Below are positions 26,831 through 36,142 of a stretch of 64,000 nucleotides of DNA, in pieces (positions within the stretch are counted from its first letter, which is position 1; each line of letters opens with the position of its first letter). This stretch comes from Sphingopyxis sp. PAMC25046 (lineage in GTDB: Bacteria > Pseudomonadota > Alphaproteobacteria > Sphingomonadales > Sphingomonadaceae): the NCBI RefSeq assembly GCF_004795895.1, contig NZ_CP039250.1, forward strand, positions 3,782,001-3,846,000. The letters run 5' to 3'. The notes below the pieces were generated by a model that was not told the DNA's origin, ran no database searches, and worked only from the letters and a program-made list of their open reading frames with translations. Position numbers and translations under genes: made by a program.

Positions 26831-27862
26831 CTATGGAAGGGCGAGCCTTACTCCGTCGGATATCGGCTCGGCGCGGATACCCAGGCTGAGCGCGGCCGCC
26901 TCGGCAAAGCCGATTGGATCGCTCGTCGAATAGACGCCCGCCACCTTCATCGCGCCGACCGTCCGGTCGCCGATCTCGATGCGACGGTCCGAATAGCGGG
27001 CATATTCGGCGGCGGCCTGGTCGAGCGTCATGCCTTCGAGGTCGAGAAGTCCGCGGCGCCAACCCACCGATCGTTCGAGCACGGTCGGCGCCAGACGCTC
27101 GGTGCGAAAGCCCCCACCGGCGAGGAGGCGCGTCCGCTCGCCCGCGCGAAGCAGTTGTTTCCGCCCGTCGCCGGCGCCTCCCACTTCGACCAGCCCTTCG
27201 AAGACGGTGACCTCGACCGCATCGTCGCCGAAACGCCGAACCGTGAAACTCGTGCCCAGAACGCGAATGCGGGCATGTCCCGCCCGCACGATGAAGGGCC
27301 GTTGCCGGTCGCGCGCGACGTCGAACAGGACTTCGCCTTCGACCAGATCGACCTCGCGCAGCTTGTCCTCGATCCTGGGCTCGATGCGGCTGTCGGTGTT
27401 GAGCGTAATCGCCGATCCCTCGGCCAGGGTGACGCGGCGCATGTCGCCCTTGCCCGTCCTGATTGTCGACCGCGCAGCCAGCAGGCCATAGCCGGCCAGC
27501 GCGGCAACCGAAGCCGCGAGCGCGCCGCCGCTTGCCAGAATGAATTTCCGCCGCGCCACCTGCGGCGCGGGCTTCGTCGCATCCTCGAAATCGGCCGGCG
27601 AGAAATTCGTGCCCAAGGCGGCGGCGCGATCGAAATGCGCGTTGACGGCAAGCGCGCGTGCATAGGCGCCGATACGGCGGCTGTCGCCCTGCAACCAGGC
27701 GTCGAGCGCCGCCTGATCGTCGGGAGCGAGCGGTCCGCGGTCGGTTCTGGCCGCCCATGCGGCCGCCGCTTCTTCAATTTGCGAGGCGGTTTCCCTGCGG
27801 CTCGGGTCGGGCGAAGTCTCGATCATATGCATCAGATGCCGCGATCGCCGACTTTCCGCCAT
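26831..27862 (-). CDS. FecR-family anti-sigma factor
   Basis: 343 residues if started at 27862; ATGs at 27832 and 27826 are alternatives with no clearly better RBS. The N-terminal cytoplasmic DUF4880-like part (AAAAWAARTDRGPLAPDDQAALDAWLQ) precedes one membrane segment near 105-130 (FILASGGALAASVAALAGYGLL). The periplasmic FecR domain follows (GKGDMRRVTLAEGSAITLNTDSRI, VEGEVLFDVARD, VLGTSFTVRRF) and a C-terminal STN-like segment ends the protein. FecR proteins hold or activate an ECF sigma factor in response to the STN domain of a TBDR. The gene overlaps the sigma gene by up to 89 bp and precedes its TBDR. Confidence 0.88.
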   Translation of the reverse strand: MAESRRSRHLMHMIETSPDPSRRETASQIEEAAAAWAARTDRGPLAPDDQAALDAWLQGDSRRIGAYARALAVNAHFDRAAALGTNFSPADFEDATKPAPQVARRKFILASGGALAASVAALAGYGLLAARSTIRTGKGDMRRVTLAEGSAITLNTDSRIEPRIEDKLREVDLVEGEVLFDVARDRQRPFIVRAGHARIRVLGTSFTVRRFGDDAVEVTVFEGLVEVGGAGDGRKQLLRAGERTRLLAGGGFRTERLAPTVLERSVGWRRGLLDLEGMTLDQAAAEYARYSDRRIEIGDRTVGAMKVAGVYSTSDPIGFAEAAALSLGIRAEPISDGVRLALP

Positions 27863-28373
27863 AGGCGATTGCAGCCGATAGAAGACGGATCGCCCTACCC
27901 ATGTGCTTTTCGACAGTATTCTCCGAAATTCCCATCTTGCGGGCGACCTCGCGCTGCGAGAGTTCGTGAACCTTGCGCAACGTGAACACCTCGCGGCATT
28001 TGGGCGGAAGATCGGCGATCAACGCCGCGACGCGCGACAGTTCCTGACGCCCCGCTGCGATGCTTTCGGGTCCCGGCGCATCGCAGGATATTTCGAGTCC
28101 TTCGATGTCGGCTAGGGTGCTGAACGAAACGACGCGCGAGCGCCGCAACGCCATCAGGACGACCGATTTGGCGACCTCGAACAGATAGGTTCGCGGGTTG
28201 CGGATGTGATCTACCGATCCGAGGCCGGCCAGGATGACATAGGATTCCTGAACGACATCGTCGACGTCGAGTCCGACCAGCGGCCGGCGCCGGAGCCAGG
28301 TGCGAAGCTCGGCTTCGTGCGGAAGAATCTTGCGCGCGAGCCACTCGATGCGTTGCGGAGATAACACAGCCAT
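27774..28373 (-). CDS. ECF-type RNA polymerase sigma factor (FecI-like)
   Basis: 199 residues. Sigma region 2 is at about 25-85 (VGLDVDDVVQESYVILAGLGSVDHIRNPRTYLFEVAKSVVL) and region 4 at about 115-165 (IADLPPKCREVFTLRKVHELSQREVARKMGISENTVEKHM), the FecI-like ECF layout. It directs RNA polymerase to the surface-signalling operon and is controlled by the FecR protein encoded next. The start ATG at 28373 has only a weak GGGCG upstream. It is first in the minus-strand run sigma, fecR-like, TBDR, phosphoesterase, phoD. Confidence 0.9.
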   Translation of the reverse strand: MAVLSPQRIEWLARKILPHEAELRTWLRRRPLVGLDVDDVVQESYVILAGLGSVDHIRNPRTYLFEVAKSVVLMALRRSRVVSFSTLADIEGLEISCDAPGPESIAAGRQELSRVAALIADLPPKCREVFTLRKVHELSQREVARKMGISENTVEKHMGRAIRLLSAAIAYGGKSAIAASDAYDRDFARPEPQGNRLAN

Positions 28374-28731
28374 GCGGCGCCCGTAGGAGAGCTATGTTAC
28401 ACTTGTGGTTCAACGAACGGCTATGGACGCCGCCGCTCCATTTCGCTTTCGGCCGATCGCGGATTGGCCGGCACTGGTGCGATCATGCCGCTTTCGACTC
28501 GGCCGCGCGGTGTAAAAATCATTTCATGTCAACGACTCAGGCGCCGGACAAGAATGCGCTGGGCCGAATTTCTCGACCAAGCGAGACGCCGCGCGATCGG
28601 CCCGAAAGTCCCCGCGCTCCATCGCAATAACCGCTCCGATGATCAGGATAACGCTGGCTTAACCATGGTGCCGTGCATCATGTCGGATTTGTCGAGGTTA
28701 ACCTCGACGTAACAGCAAGGGGTCGTTCGTC
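28374..28731. promoter_or_regulatory. 358-bp divergent region with an 18-bp perfect palindrome before the first RTX gene
   Basis: No gene is seen. GTCGAGGTTAACCTCGAC at 28691-28708 is a perfect 18-bp dyad ending 23 bp before the RTX start codon at 28732. TTAACCAT at 28659-28666 matches the CtrA half-site known from alphaproteobacteria, and the palindrome centre GTTAAC is similar. The dyad may be an operator or a 5'-UTR hairpin. The minus-strand sigma-factor promoter should lie near 28380-28450. Confidence 0.5.
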
Positions 28732-30915
28732 ATGCCAAGCCTGTATATCTCGCCCGCCGGATCCGGCGACAAAAGTGGCAGCGATATCAACAATGCAGCG
28801 TCGATCGGCTCGCTCAACACGCTGATCGGACGCGCGGGGCCGGGGGGCGAAGTGCTGCTGCTCGCCGACCAGGGCGGTTACAACGTCACCGGCATCCTCG
28901 GCATCACGCGCGGCGGGTCGGAGGGCGAGCCGGTGGTGGTGCGCGGCATCGATTCGGACGGCAATGCCATGGCGGCGCAGTTCACCGGCTCGCGCCCGGC
29001 CGACTGGCAGGCGGGCGACGCCGCAGGCAACGAATTGTTCAAGCTCGGCACGGGCGCCGACAATCTCGAATTTCGCGACTTGCGGATCGACAATGTCGGC
29101 ACCGCCTTCCGCGTCACCGCCGATCTCGCCAATCTCCATGTCGAGGATGTCGACGCGAATAACGTCCGCCGCTTCTTCGAAGATTATGCCAGCGCGCCCT
29201 CCGGCACCGCGACGATCAGCGGGCTTACGATCCGCGACGTCGATGTGCAGGGTTTCTCCAGGGTCGCGATCCGCCTCCAGTACGACACCAACAACGTCGT
29301 GATCGACAATGTCACCGCGGACATGGCGGGGCAGACCGGCGACGACCTGCCCGCGGGAATCCATCTCGACGACACCGTCCACAACGTCACGCTCAGCCGC
29401 GTGGTGATGGAGAATATCCAGAGCACCGCCGGCGCCTATTTCAACGGCGACGGCTTCGCAACCGAGCGCGGCGTGTATGACGTGCGTTTGATCGACACGG
29501 TCGCGCGCGGCAACAGCGACGGTGGGTACGACCTCAAGTCGAGCGGCACTCTGGTCGTCCGCGCGCTCAGCGAGGAGAACGGCCGCAACTACCGGCTATG
29601 GGGCGAGGCCACGCTGATCGACTCGACGGGCCTCAATCCGGTGCTGCGCGGCGGCATTTCCGAACAGAACCAGCTCTGGCTCGACAACGACGCCGATGTC
29701 ACCGTGATCGGCGGCCGCTTCGAGGATGCCGGGTCGCGCACCAAGGTGATCTCTTCGCAGGGGCGGCTCACGCTGCAGGGCGTCGAGATCACCTTGTCCG
29801 AACTCGCGACGCTACTCACCCGCGATTCGCTTCCCGGTCTCAGCGGCATCGAGACGATCCGCGAAACGCTGACGGTCGATCGCGGCGATGCCTCGCCCGG
29901 CGCGACCGACTTTATCGCGCTGCTTCCCCTGCCCGACACCGCGACGGCCGACGCGCTGCAGGGCACGGCCGGCGACGATATTTTCCTTGTCGACGACACC
30001 GGTGACCGGATCGCCGAGGCAGCTGACGCCGGGTTCGATCGGGTCGAAACGACGCTGGAGGGCTACACGCTCGCCGGTCATATCGAACAACTGATCCGCC
30101 GCGGTGCCGCCGATTTCATCGGCAATGGCAACGCGCTCGCCAACAGCCTGATCGGGGGCGCGGGCAGCGACACGCTGGGCGGGCTCGACGGCAATGACGA
30201 CATCGCCGGCAATTCGGGAGACGATTGGCTCGTCGGCAGCAATGGCGAGGACCTGCTTCAGGGCCAATCCGGCGCGGACATGCTGCTCGGCGGCTGGCAG
30301 TCCGACGCGCTTTTCGGCGGCATGGGCGCGGACCGGCTGATCGGCGACCAGGAATGGTTGAGCAGCCGGGGCGCCCACGACCGGCTCGATGGCGGCGACG
30401 ATGCCGATCTGCTGATCGGCGATGCGACCAATATCTATGGCAGCGGCAGGGGAGGCAACGACCGGCTGACCGGCGGCGCGGGCAACGACATATTGATCGG
30501 CGACGGCGACGCGATGACGGACAGCGCCCGCGGCGGGGCCGACACGCTGGAGGGGGGCGACGGCGCCGACTGGCTCTATGGCGACGGCCGCGAGTCGGCC
30601 GCGACGGTGGCCGGCGGCGACGACAAGCTCTACGGCGGCGACGGTCCCGATCACCTGATAGGCGGCGGCGGCGACGATCTGCTGGCGGGCGGCGCGGGCG
30701 CCGACTGGTTCGTCTTCGCGCCCGGTTCGGGCGCCGACGAGATCAGCGACTTCACCTCCGGAGCGGACCATATCGACCTCAGTGCCTTCGACATCGCCTA
30801 TGAACGGCTCGGCTTCACGGCGAGCGCGGACGGCGTCCGCATCACGATGGGCGCGGACAGCATCTTCGTCCGCGGTGCGCAGGCGTTTTCGCCCGACGAT
30901 TTCGTCTTCGGCTGA
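28732..30915 (+). CDS. Beta-helix/RTX calcium-binding protein, predicted type I secretion substrate
   Basis: 727 residues with no N-terminal signal peptide and an RBS AAGGGG about 8 nt before the ATG. Residues about 1-370 look like a right-handed parallel beta-helix (runs of V.DVDANNV, ITLSRVV-type strands; pectate-lyase/mannuronan-epimerase style). Residues about 460-680 carry RTX nonapeptides (GGxGxDxLxG, e.g. GGAGSDTLGGLDGNDDIAGNSGDD) that bind calcium outside the cell. The C-terminus (ADWFVFAPGSGADEISDFTSGADHIDLSAFDI to SPDDFVFG) is the usual type I secretion end. It is a smaller paralogue of the facing 30976-35841 protein. Possible roles are polysaccharide lyase or epimerase, S-layer-like protein or adhesin; none is proven. 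Confidence 0.85.
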   Translation: MPSLYISPAGSGDKSGSDINNAASIGSLNTLIGRAGPGGEVLLLADQGGYNVTGILGITRGGSEGEPVVVRGIDSDGNAMAAQFTGSRPADWQAGDAAGNELFKLGTGADNLEFRDLRIDNVGTAFRVTADLANLHVEDVDANNVRRFFEDYASAPSGTATISGLTIRDVDVQGFSRVAIRLQYDTNNVVIDNVTADMAGQTGDDLPAGIHLDDTVHNVTLSRVVMENIQSTAGAYFNGDGFATERGVYDVRLIDTVARGNSDGGYDLKSSGTLVVRALSEENGRNYRLWGEATLIDSTGLNPVLRGGISEQNQLWLDNDADVTVIGGRFEDAGSRTKVISSQGRLTLQGVEITLSELATLLTRDSLPGLSGIETIRETLTVDRGDASPGATDFIALLPLPDTATADALQGTAGDDIFLVDDTGDRIAEAADAGFDRVETTLEGYTLAGHIEQLIRRGAADFIGNGNALANSLIGGAGSDTLGGLDGNDDIAGNSGDDWLVGSNGEDLLQGQSGADMLLGGWQSDALFGGMGADRLIGDQEWLSSRGAHDRLDGGDDADLLIGDATNIYGSGRGGNDRLTGGAGNDILIGDGDAMTDSARGGADTLEGGDGADWLYGDGRESAATVAGGDDKLYGGDGPDHLIGGGGDDLLAGGAGADWFVFAPGSGADEISDFTSGADHIDLSAFDIAYERLGFTASADGVRITMGADSIFVRGAQAFSPDDFVFG

Positions 30916-30920
30916 CTTTC

Positions 30921-30938
30921 CTCCGCCCTTTGCGGGAG
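30921..30938. terminator. Weak hairpin between convergent RTX genes
   Basis: CTCCGC and GCGGGAG can pair with one bulged G around a short loop, in the 60-bp gap between the two convergent stops. There is no T-run on either strand, so intrinsic termination is doubtful. Confidence 0.2.
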
Positions 30939-30975
30939 AGGGCCATAGGTATCCCTCGGCCGAACGGTGCGATGC

Positions 30976-33900
30976 TCAGCCGAAGACGAAGTCGGCCGGG
31001 TCGAGCGCGGTGGCGCCGCGAACGAAGATCGTATCGGTACCGCCGAGCTGAACCGTCACCCCGGTGCTGCTCGTGGTGAAGCGCAGCGCCTCATAGGCGA
31101 TGTCGAAGGCGCTGAGGTCGATCCGGTCGGCTTCTGCGCCGCCGCGCGTGAAATCGGTGATCTCGTCGGCGCCCGAACCGGGCGCGAAGACGAAGCGGTC
31201 GCTCCCGCCGCCGCCGGTCAGCTTGTCATTGCCCCCGCGCGCTCCGGCCGCCATGGTCATTGCGTCGCCGTACAGCACGTCGTCGCCGAGCCCGCCGATC
31301 AGCGTATCCACGCCGCCAACGCCGCTTGCCGTCATGCTCATCCCGTCCCCGACCAGCACGTCGTCGCCGTCGCCGCCATCGAGCGTATCCCGCGCGGCCA
31401 GCGAAGAGATCCATTCGGTATCGCCGACCAGAAGGTCGTTGCCTGCGCCGCCATAGAGCCGGTCGGTCTGCTGCCCGCCATACAGCGTGTCGTCGTCGTC
31501 GTCGCCGTAGAGCGCATCCTCGTTCTTGCCGCCATCGAGCCGGTCGACGCCCGCCCCGCCGCGCAGCATGTCGTTGCCGGCATCACCGGAGAGTGCGTCG
31601 TCGCCTTCGCCGCCGGTCAGCACATTGGCCCCGGCGCTGCCGAGCAGTACATCCGCAAAGGCCGAGCCCTCGGCATTTTCGATAGCGATCAGCCGGTCGC
31701 CGGTGGCATCGCCGCCGGTCGCGGTCTGGCTGCGCAGGTTGACCAGCACACCGCCGAGCGAGCCGGCATATTCGACGGTATCCGATCCCGCGCCGCCGTC
31801 GAGCAGATCGCCGCCCGCGCCGCCGCGCAGCACGTCCGCGCCGTCGCCTCCGGCCAGCTGATCCTCGCCGCCGCCGCCGACGACGAAATTGTCGAGCGCA
31901 TTGCCGGTCATCGCCGCCCCGATCGTCCCGGTATAGACCAGCTCCTCGATATTGGCGCCGAGCGTGTAGCTGCGCGCCGCGGTCCGGATGCGGTCGCGGC
32001 CTTCGCCCGCCGCCTCGATCACCTGGTCGCCGGCCTCATATACGACATAGAGGTCGTTGCCGGCGCCGCCGCGCAGCACATCGTTGCCGCTGCCGCCGTC
32101 GAGCTGGTCGTCGCCCGCGCCGCCGACCAGCACATCGCCGCCGCCGCGGCCGTACAGCGTGTCGCCGGCCAGCGGGTCGTCGCTGCCGGTGATGCTGTCG
32201 GCATAGTTGGAACCGATCACAATCTCTATTCCCACCAGCCGATCGCCTTCCGCCTCGCCGCCGTGATTGACGTTGGTGACCAGGTTCACGGTGATCGCGG
32301 CAGATTTGGTATAATCCACCTGGTCGCGTCCGGCCCCGCCGTCGAGCAGGTCCGCGCCCGCGCCGCCCACCAGCTTGTCGTCGCCATCGAGACCGTAGAG
32401 CGCGTCGTTCAGCGCCTTGCCATAGAGGCTGTTATCGAGCGCATTGCCGGTGCCGGAGAAGCCGCCGCTACCGACATAGCTCAGGTCCTCGACCCCGTCG
32501 GCGAGCGTCAGCGAGGACAGGCTGGTGCGCACGATGTCGCTCCCTCCGCCGACCGCCTCGACCACCTGGTCGCCGGCGTCGTCGACGATATAGGAATCAT
32601 TGCCCTCGCCGCCGATCATCACGTCCGCGCCCGCGCCGCCGTCGATCGCGTCGTTACCGCCGCCGCCCTCGATCCGGTTGGCGTTCGCGTCGCCCGTCAA
32701 CGTGTCGGCGAAGGCGCTGCCCACCAGCCCTTCGATTCCGGAAATGCTGTCACCCTGCGCGTCGCCGCCCGACAGGATATTGGTCGCGAGGTTGACCCTC
32801 ACCCCTGCCGCGCTGCCCGAATAGACCAGGGTGTCGAAACCGCCCGCCCCGTCCAGCCGGTCGCCCGACGCGCCGCCGACCAGTATCTGGTCCGCTCCGT
32901 CGCCGATGATCGTGTCGGCGAAACCGGTGCCGATGAAATGCTCGACCCCGTCGAACCGGTCCCCCTCGGCATCGCCGCCGCTGCTCGCGCCGGTCTGGAG
33001 GTTGATCGAGACGGCGCTTGTATTGGCGCTATAGTCGACCGTGTCGATACCGGCGCCGCCGATCAGCATATCGGCGCCCGCCCCGCCCTCGAGCAGATCG
33101 TCGCCGCCGCGCCCTTCGAGCCGGTCCGCCCCTGCGCCGCCATACAACGCTTCGGCGCCATCCAAGCCCGCCAGCGAATCGTCGAACGCCGAGCCTACCA
33201 GCGCCTCGATGCTCACCAGCCGGTCGCCCGCCGCATCGCCTGCGCCGCCCTGTACCGACAGGGCAAGGTCGACCTGCACTGCCGCGGCCGAATCCGAATA
33301 GTCGGCGGTATCGAAACCGTCGCGCCCGTCGAGCAAGTCCGCACCTCGGCCGCCGACCAGCAGGTTGTCGCCGGCGTCGCCGTTCAGCGCGTCGTCGAAC
33401 GCCGATCCGGCCAGGCCCTCGATCGCGGTCAGGCTGACCCCGCCCGAAACCGTGCCCGCCGCAAGGTCCGCCGTCACCATGTTCGCGCTGGCCGAAAAGT
33501 CGGCCACATCGAACCCCGCTCCGCCGTCGAGCCGGTCCGCCCCGCCATTGCCGACCAGCCGGTCGTCCCCGGTACCGCCCGACAGGACATTGACCGCGCC
33601 GTCGCCGATCAACACGTCGTCAAACGCGCCGCCGACCAGATTCTCGATTCCCCCCAGCACGTCGCCCTCGGCATCGCCGCCGCTGCCGGTGCCGCCCAGC
33701 ACCGCGGTCACCGCGGCACCGCTCGCCGAATAATCGGCGGTGTCGATCCCGGCGCCGCCGGTCAGCCGGTCCGCGCCTGCGCCGCCGGTCAATATATTGT
33801 CGAAACCGTCGCCGGTGAGCACATCGCCGAAAGCCGAACCGATCAGTTGCTCGATCCCCTCGATCCGGTCGCCCTCGGCATCGCCGCCGCTTCCCGTGCC

Positions 33901-35841
33901 CGCGGCAAGGTCGATGGTGACCGCCCCGCCGCTGGTCGAATAATCCGCGCTGTCGATCCCCGCGCCGCCGATCAGCGTATCGGCGCCCGCCCCGCCGAGA
34001 AGCAGGTCGTCTTCGCCGCGCCCGTCGATCCGATCGTCGCCCGCGCCGCCCTCGATCCAGTCCGCGCCGTCACCCCCCGACAGCGTATCGGCAAAGCCCG
34101 AACCGCGCACCGCCTCGATGCTCACCAGCCGGTCGCCCGCCGCCTCGCCGCCGCTCGCCGCGCCATTGGCGAGATCGACGACCACCGCCGCGGCGCTGCT
34201 GCCATAATCGACACAATCGAACCCGGCGCCGCCGTCGAGCAGGTCCGCGCCCGCGCCGCCGTCGAGCATGTCGTCGCCCGCCCCGCCCGAAAGCGCGTCG
34301 TCGCCCGCGCCGCCGAACAGCCGGTTCGCGCCCGCGTCGCCCGCAAGGACATCGGCAAAGGCCGAGCCTTCGATCCCCTCGAACCCGTCGAACAGATCGC
34401 CTTCGGCATCGCCGCCACCGGCGGCGAGGCGCAACAGGTCGATCCGCACGCCCGCGGCGCTGCCGGCATAGCTGAGCAGGTCGCTCCCCGCGCCGCCGAC
34501 CATGATGTCGCGCCCGGTGCCGCCTTCGACGCGGTCGTCGCCGGCATCGCCGACCAGCATGTCGTCGCCCGCCCCGCCCGCAAGCAGGTCATTGCCCGCC
34601 CCGCCGCTCAGCATGTCGCGCCCGCCGCCCCCCGCCAGCGCATCGGCGGCGGCGGTGCCCGCCAGCAGGTCGTCGCTTGCGGTCCCTGCCGTCACCGCGA
34701 TACGCTCACCGGTCAGCGTCAGCACCGATCCGGTGCCGCGCACCGACTGGGTCGTGCCGGGTCCGATGACGAACCCGAAATCCTCGACCGCCAGCCGGCC
34801 GTTCCGCTCGGCGAGGTTGAACAGGGTTGGCGAGCCGGGGTCGGAGAAAAACGCGCCGTCGATCGTCGCACTCGCGCCTTCGGCCAGCCAGATATGCTCG
34901 CGGTTGCCGCCCGCCAGCGGCGCGCCCGCGTCGAGGCTGACGATATTGCTCAGCTCGGCGCCCGTGCCCCACAGCCGGATATTGCGGCCGTTGCCCGAAA
35001 CGATCGCGCCGTCGATCACGATATTGTCGCTCTTCAGGTCGAGCCCGCCGTCGCTGTTGCTCGTGGCGATCACGTCGCGCAGCGTAATGTCATAGGTGCC
35101 GCGCTCGGTCGCAAAGCCGTCGCCGTTGCGATAGTCGTTCACCGTGTCGAGCGCGTTGCGCATCGCGACGCGATCGATCGTCACATCGTGCACGGTGTCG
35201 GTGAGATGCACGCCGATCGCGAAATTGTCGCCGTCCTGAAACCGGCTGTCGCCGCGCACATCCTCGATCAGGATGTCATTGCTGTTGTACTGGATGCGGA
35301 TCGCGCCCTTGGAATAGCCGTTCACGGCGACGTCGCGGATCGTGAGGCCAGTGATCGTCGCGCTGGCGTTGGCGCCCGAGACCATATTGTCGAAGAAGCG
35401 GGCGACATTCGTCGCCTCGACATGCTCGATCGCCAGGTTCCCGACGTCCGCGCCAACGCGAAAGGCCGTGCCGACATTCTGGAACGCCAGATCGCTGAAG
35501 CGCAGATTGTCCGCGCCGTTGAGCAGCCGGAATATCTCCTCGCCCGGCGGCATGGCCGGATCGAAAGGCTCGCTTCGCGTGCCGGTGATCGTCGCCGCCA
35601 TCGCATTGCCCGCGCTGTCGACGCCGCGGACCGTCACCGGCGCGCTCGCCGTTCCGCCCGCAACGATAGCCAGCGCGCCCGCCGGCGCAGTATAAGCGCC
35701 CTGGTCGGCGAGCAGCAGCACCTCGCCGCCCGGCCCGGCCGCCGCGATCAGCTGCGGCAGATCCTCCAGCGTCGCGGCGTTCGCCGCGCTGGAGCCGTCG
35801 CCCGAACCGCTGCCGGTGGGAGAGATGTAGAGGGTCGGCAT
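30976..35841 (-). CDS. Large beta-helix/RTX calcium-binding protein, predicted type I secretion substrate
   Basis: 1,621 residues; ATG at 35841 with GGAG 8 nt upstream. The N-terminus (MPTLYISPTGSGSGDGSS, AGPGGEVLLLADQG) matches that of the 28732 protein, followed by a parallel beta-helix region to about 380. From about 400 to 1,560 it is RTX repeats interleaved with a recurring module containing GGDAEGDR..GIEGLVGSAFADxLxGD, present about ten times. The C-terminus (RFVFAPGSGADEITDF to ALDPADFVFG) is nearly the same as in the smaller paralogue. An equally long open frame on the plus strand (1,632 codons) is a shadow caused by composition. It is divergent from the HlyB/HlyD-like export genes, which probably secrete it. 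Confidence 0.88.
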   Translation of the reverse strand: MPTLYISPTGSGSGDGSSAANAATLEDLPQLIAAAGPGGEVLLLADQGAYTAPAGALAIVAGGTASAPVTVRGVDSAGNAMAATITGTRSEPFDPAMPPGEEIFRLLNGADNLRFSDLAFQNVGTAFRVGADVGNLAIEHVEATNVARFFDNMVSGANASATITGLTIRDVAVNGYSKGAIRIQYNSNDILIEDVRGDSRFQDGDNFAIGVHLTDTVHDVTIDRVAMRNALDTVNDYRNGDGFATERGTYDITLRDVIATSNSDGGLDLKSDNIVIDGAIVSGNGRNIRLWGTGAELSNIVSLDAGAPLAGGNREHIWLAEGASATIDGAFFSDPGSPTLFNLAERNGRLAVEDFGFVIGPGTTQSVRGTGSVLTLTGERIAVTAGTASDDLLAGTAAADALAGGGGRDMLSGGAGNDLLAGGAGDDMLVGDAGDDRVEGGTGRDIMVGGAGSDLLSYAGSAAGVRIDLLRLAAGGGDAEGDLFDGFEGIEGSAFADVLAGDAGANRLFGGAGDDALSGGAGDDMLDGGAGADLLDGGAGFDCVDYGSSAAAVVVDLANGAASGGEAAGDRLVSIEAVRGSGFADTLSGGDGADWIEGGAGDDRIDGRGEDDLLLGGAGADTLIGGAGIDSADYSTSGGAVTIDLAAGTGSGGDAEGDRIEGIEQLIGSAFGDVLTGDGFDNILTGGAGADRLTGGAGIDTADYSASGAAVTAVLGGTGSGGDAEGDVLGGIENLVGGAFDDVLIGDGAVNVLSGGTGDDRLVGNGGADRLDGGAGFDVADFSASANMVTADLAAGTVSGGVSLTAIEGLAGSAFDDALNGDAGDNLLVGGRGADLLDGRDGFDTADYSDSAAAVQVDLALSVQGGAGDAAGDRLVSIEALVGSAFDDSLAGLDGAEALYGGAGADRLEGRGGDDLLEGGAGADMLIGGAGIDTVDYSANTSAVSINLQTGASSGGDAEGDRFDGVEHFIGTGFADTIIGDGADQILVGGASGDRLDGAGGFDTLVYSGSAAGVRVNLATNILSGGDAQGDSISGIEGLVGSAFADTLTGDANANRIEGGGGNDAIDGGAGADVMIGGEGNDSYIVDDAGDQVVEAVGGGSDIVRTSLSSLTLADGVEDLSYVGSGGFSGTGNALDNSLYGKALNDALYGLDGDDKLVGGAGADLLDGGAGRDQVDYTKSAAITVNLVTNVNHGGEAEGDRLVGIEIVIGSNYADSITGSDDPLAGDTLYGRGGGDVLVGGAGDDQLDGGSGNDVLRGGAGNDLYVVYEAGDQVIEAAGEGRDRIRTAARSYTLGANIEELVYTGTIGAAMTGNALDNFVVGGGGEDQLAGGDGADVLRGGAGGDLLDGGAGSDTVEYAGSLGGVLVNLRSQTATGGDATGDRLIAIENAEGSAFADVLLGSAGANVLTGGEGDDALSGDAGNDMLRGGAGVDRLDGGKNEDALYGDDDDDTLYGGQQTDRLYGGAGNDLLVGDTEWISSLAARDTLDGGDGDDVLVGDGMSMTASGVGGVDTLIGGLGDDVLYGDAMTMAAGARGGNDKLTGGGGSDRFVFAPGSGADEITDFTRGGAEADRIDLSAFDIAYEALRFTTSSTGVTVQLGGTDTIFVRGATALDPADFVFG
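31560..34660 (-). repeat. RTX module array, about ten copies
   Basis: Within the 1,621-residue RTX protein, a module of roughly 80-110 codons recurs about ten times, each with SGG-(D/E)A-x-GDR...IE-x-(L/V)-x-GSAFAD, then (L/I)xGGAGxDxLxGGAG nonapeptides and an aromatic D(Y/V)SxSxxAVxVxL segment. The DNA is correspondingly repetitive (e.g. gcatcgccgccg motifs) and is a likely site of copy-number change or assembly error. Confidence 0.7.
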
Positions 35842-36142
35842 GGCGGGGCTCCGTCACAAGCTTGAAAAGCGACCCCCCGCAATCGCGAGCAGACAGCCCG
35901 CGATGGCATCCGGGTCAACCATATGCTGCGCCTGCGAAAGCCGAATCGCCCCTTTGCTCCGACGACCGGAGCCTCGGCGCCTTCGCTCGCCGGGATTTGG
36001 CCGCTACCAAGGACCGTGCCGGACGATTCACATTGCTCACCGCGAAAGCCGCGCGGCGGCTGTGGGCCGGAGGCCGGGCTCACTCTGGCCCGCCGCACCC
36101 CGCATATTGTCAACGCCTGAGAAACCCGATCGGAGACGCACC
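35842..36142. promoter_or_regulatory. 301-bp divergent region between the large RTX gene and the exporter operon
   Basis: This holds the two promoters by position. I find no strong palindrome; TCAACCAT at 35917-35924 is one base off the CtrA-like TTAACCAT seen before the other RTX gene. The exporter frame stays open upstream to 35840 without a better start. Confidence 0.35.

Noticed and set aside
28400..28650. Possible small genes or RNA in the sigma/RTX gap
   Set aside because: The short frames lack RBSs and recognisable sequence, and I see no stable RNA fold or tRNA-like element.
31560..34660. Regular repeats considered as a possible CRISPR or satellite array
   Set aside because: The repeats are in frame, encode RTX nonapeptides and have no constant repeat/variable spacer structure.
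30967..35865. A 1,632-codon open frame on the plus strand, antisense to the large RTX gene
   Set aside because: The minus strand encodes a clear beta-helix/RTX protein with an RBS and a paralogue. The antisense frame has Arg/Ala/Asp-rich low-complexity sequence explained by GC-rich codon use and lack of stop-complement codons.
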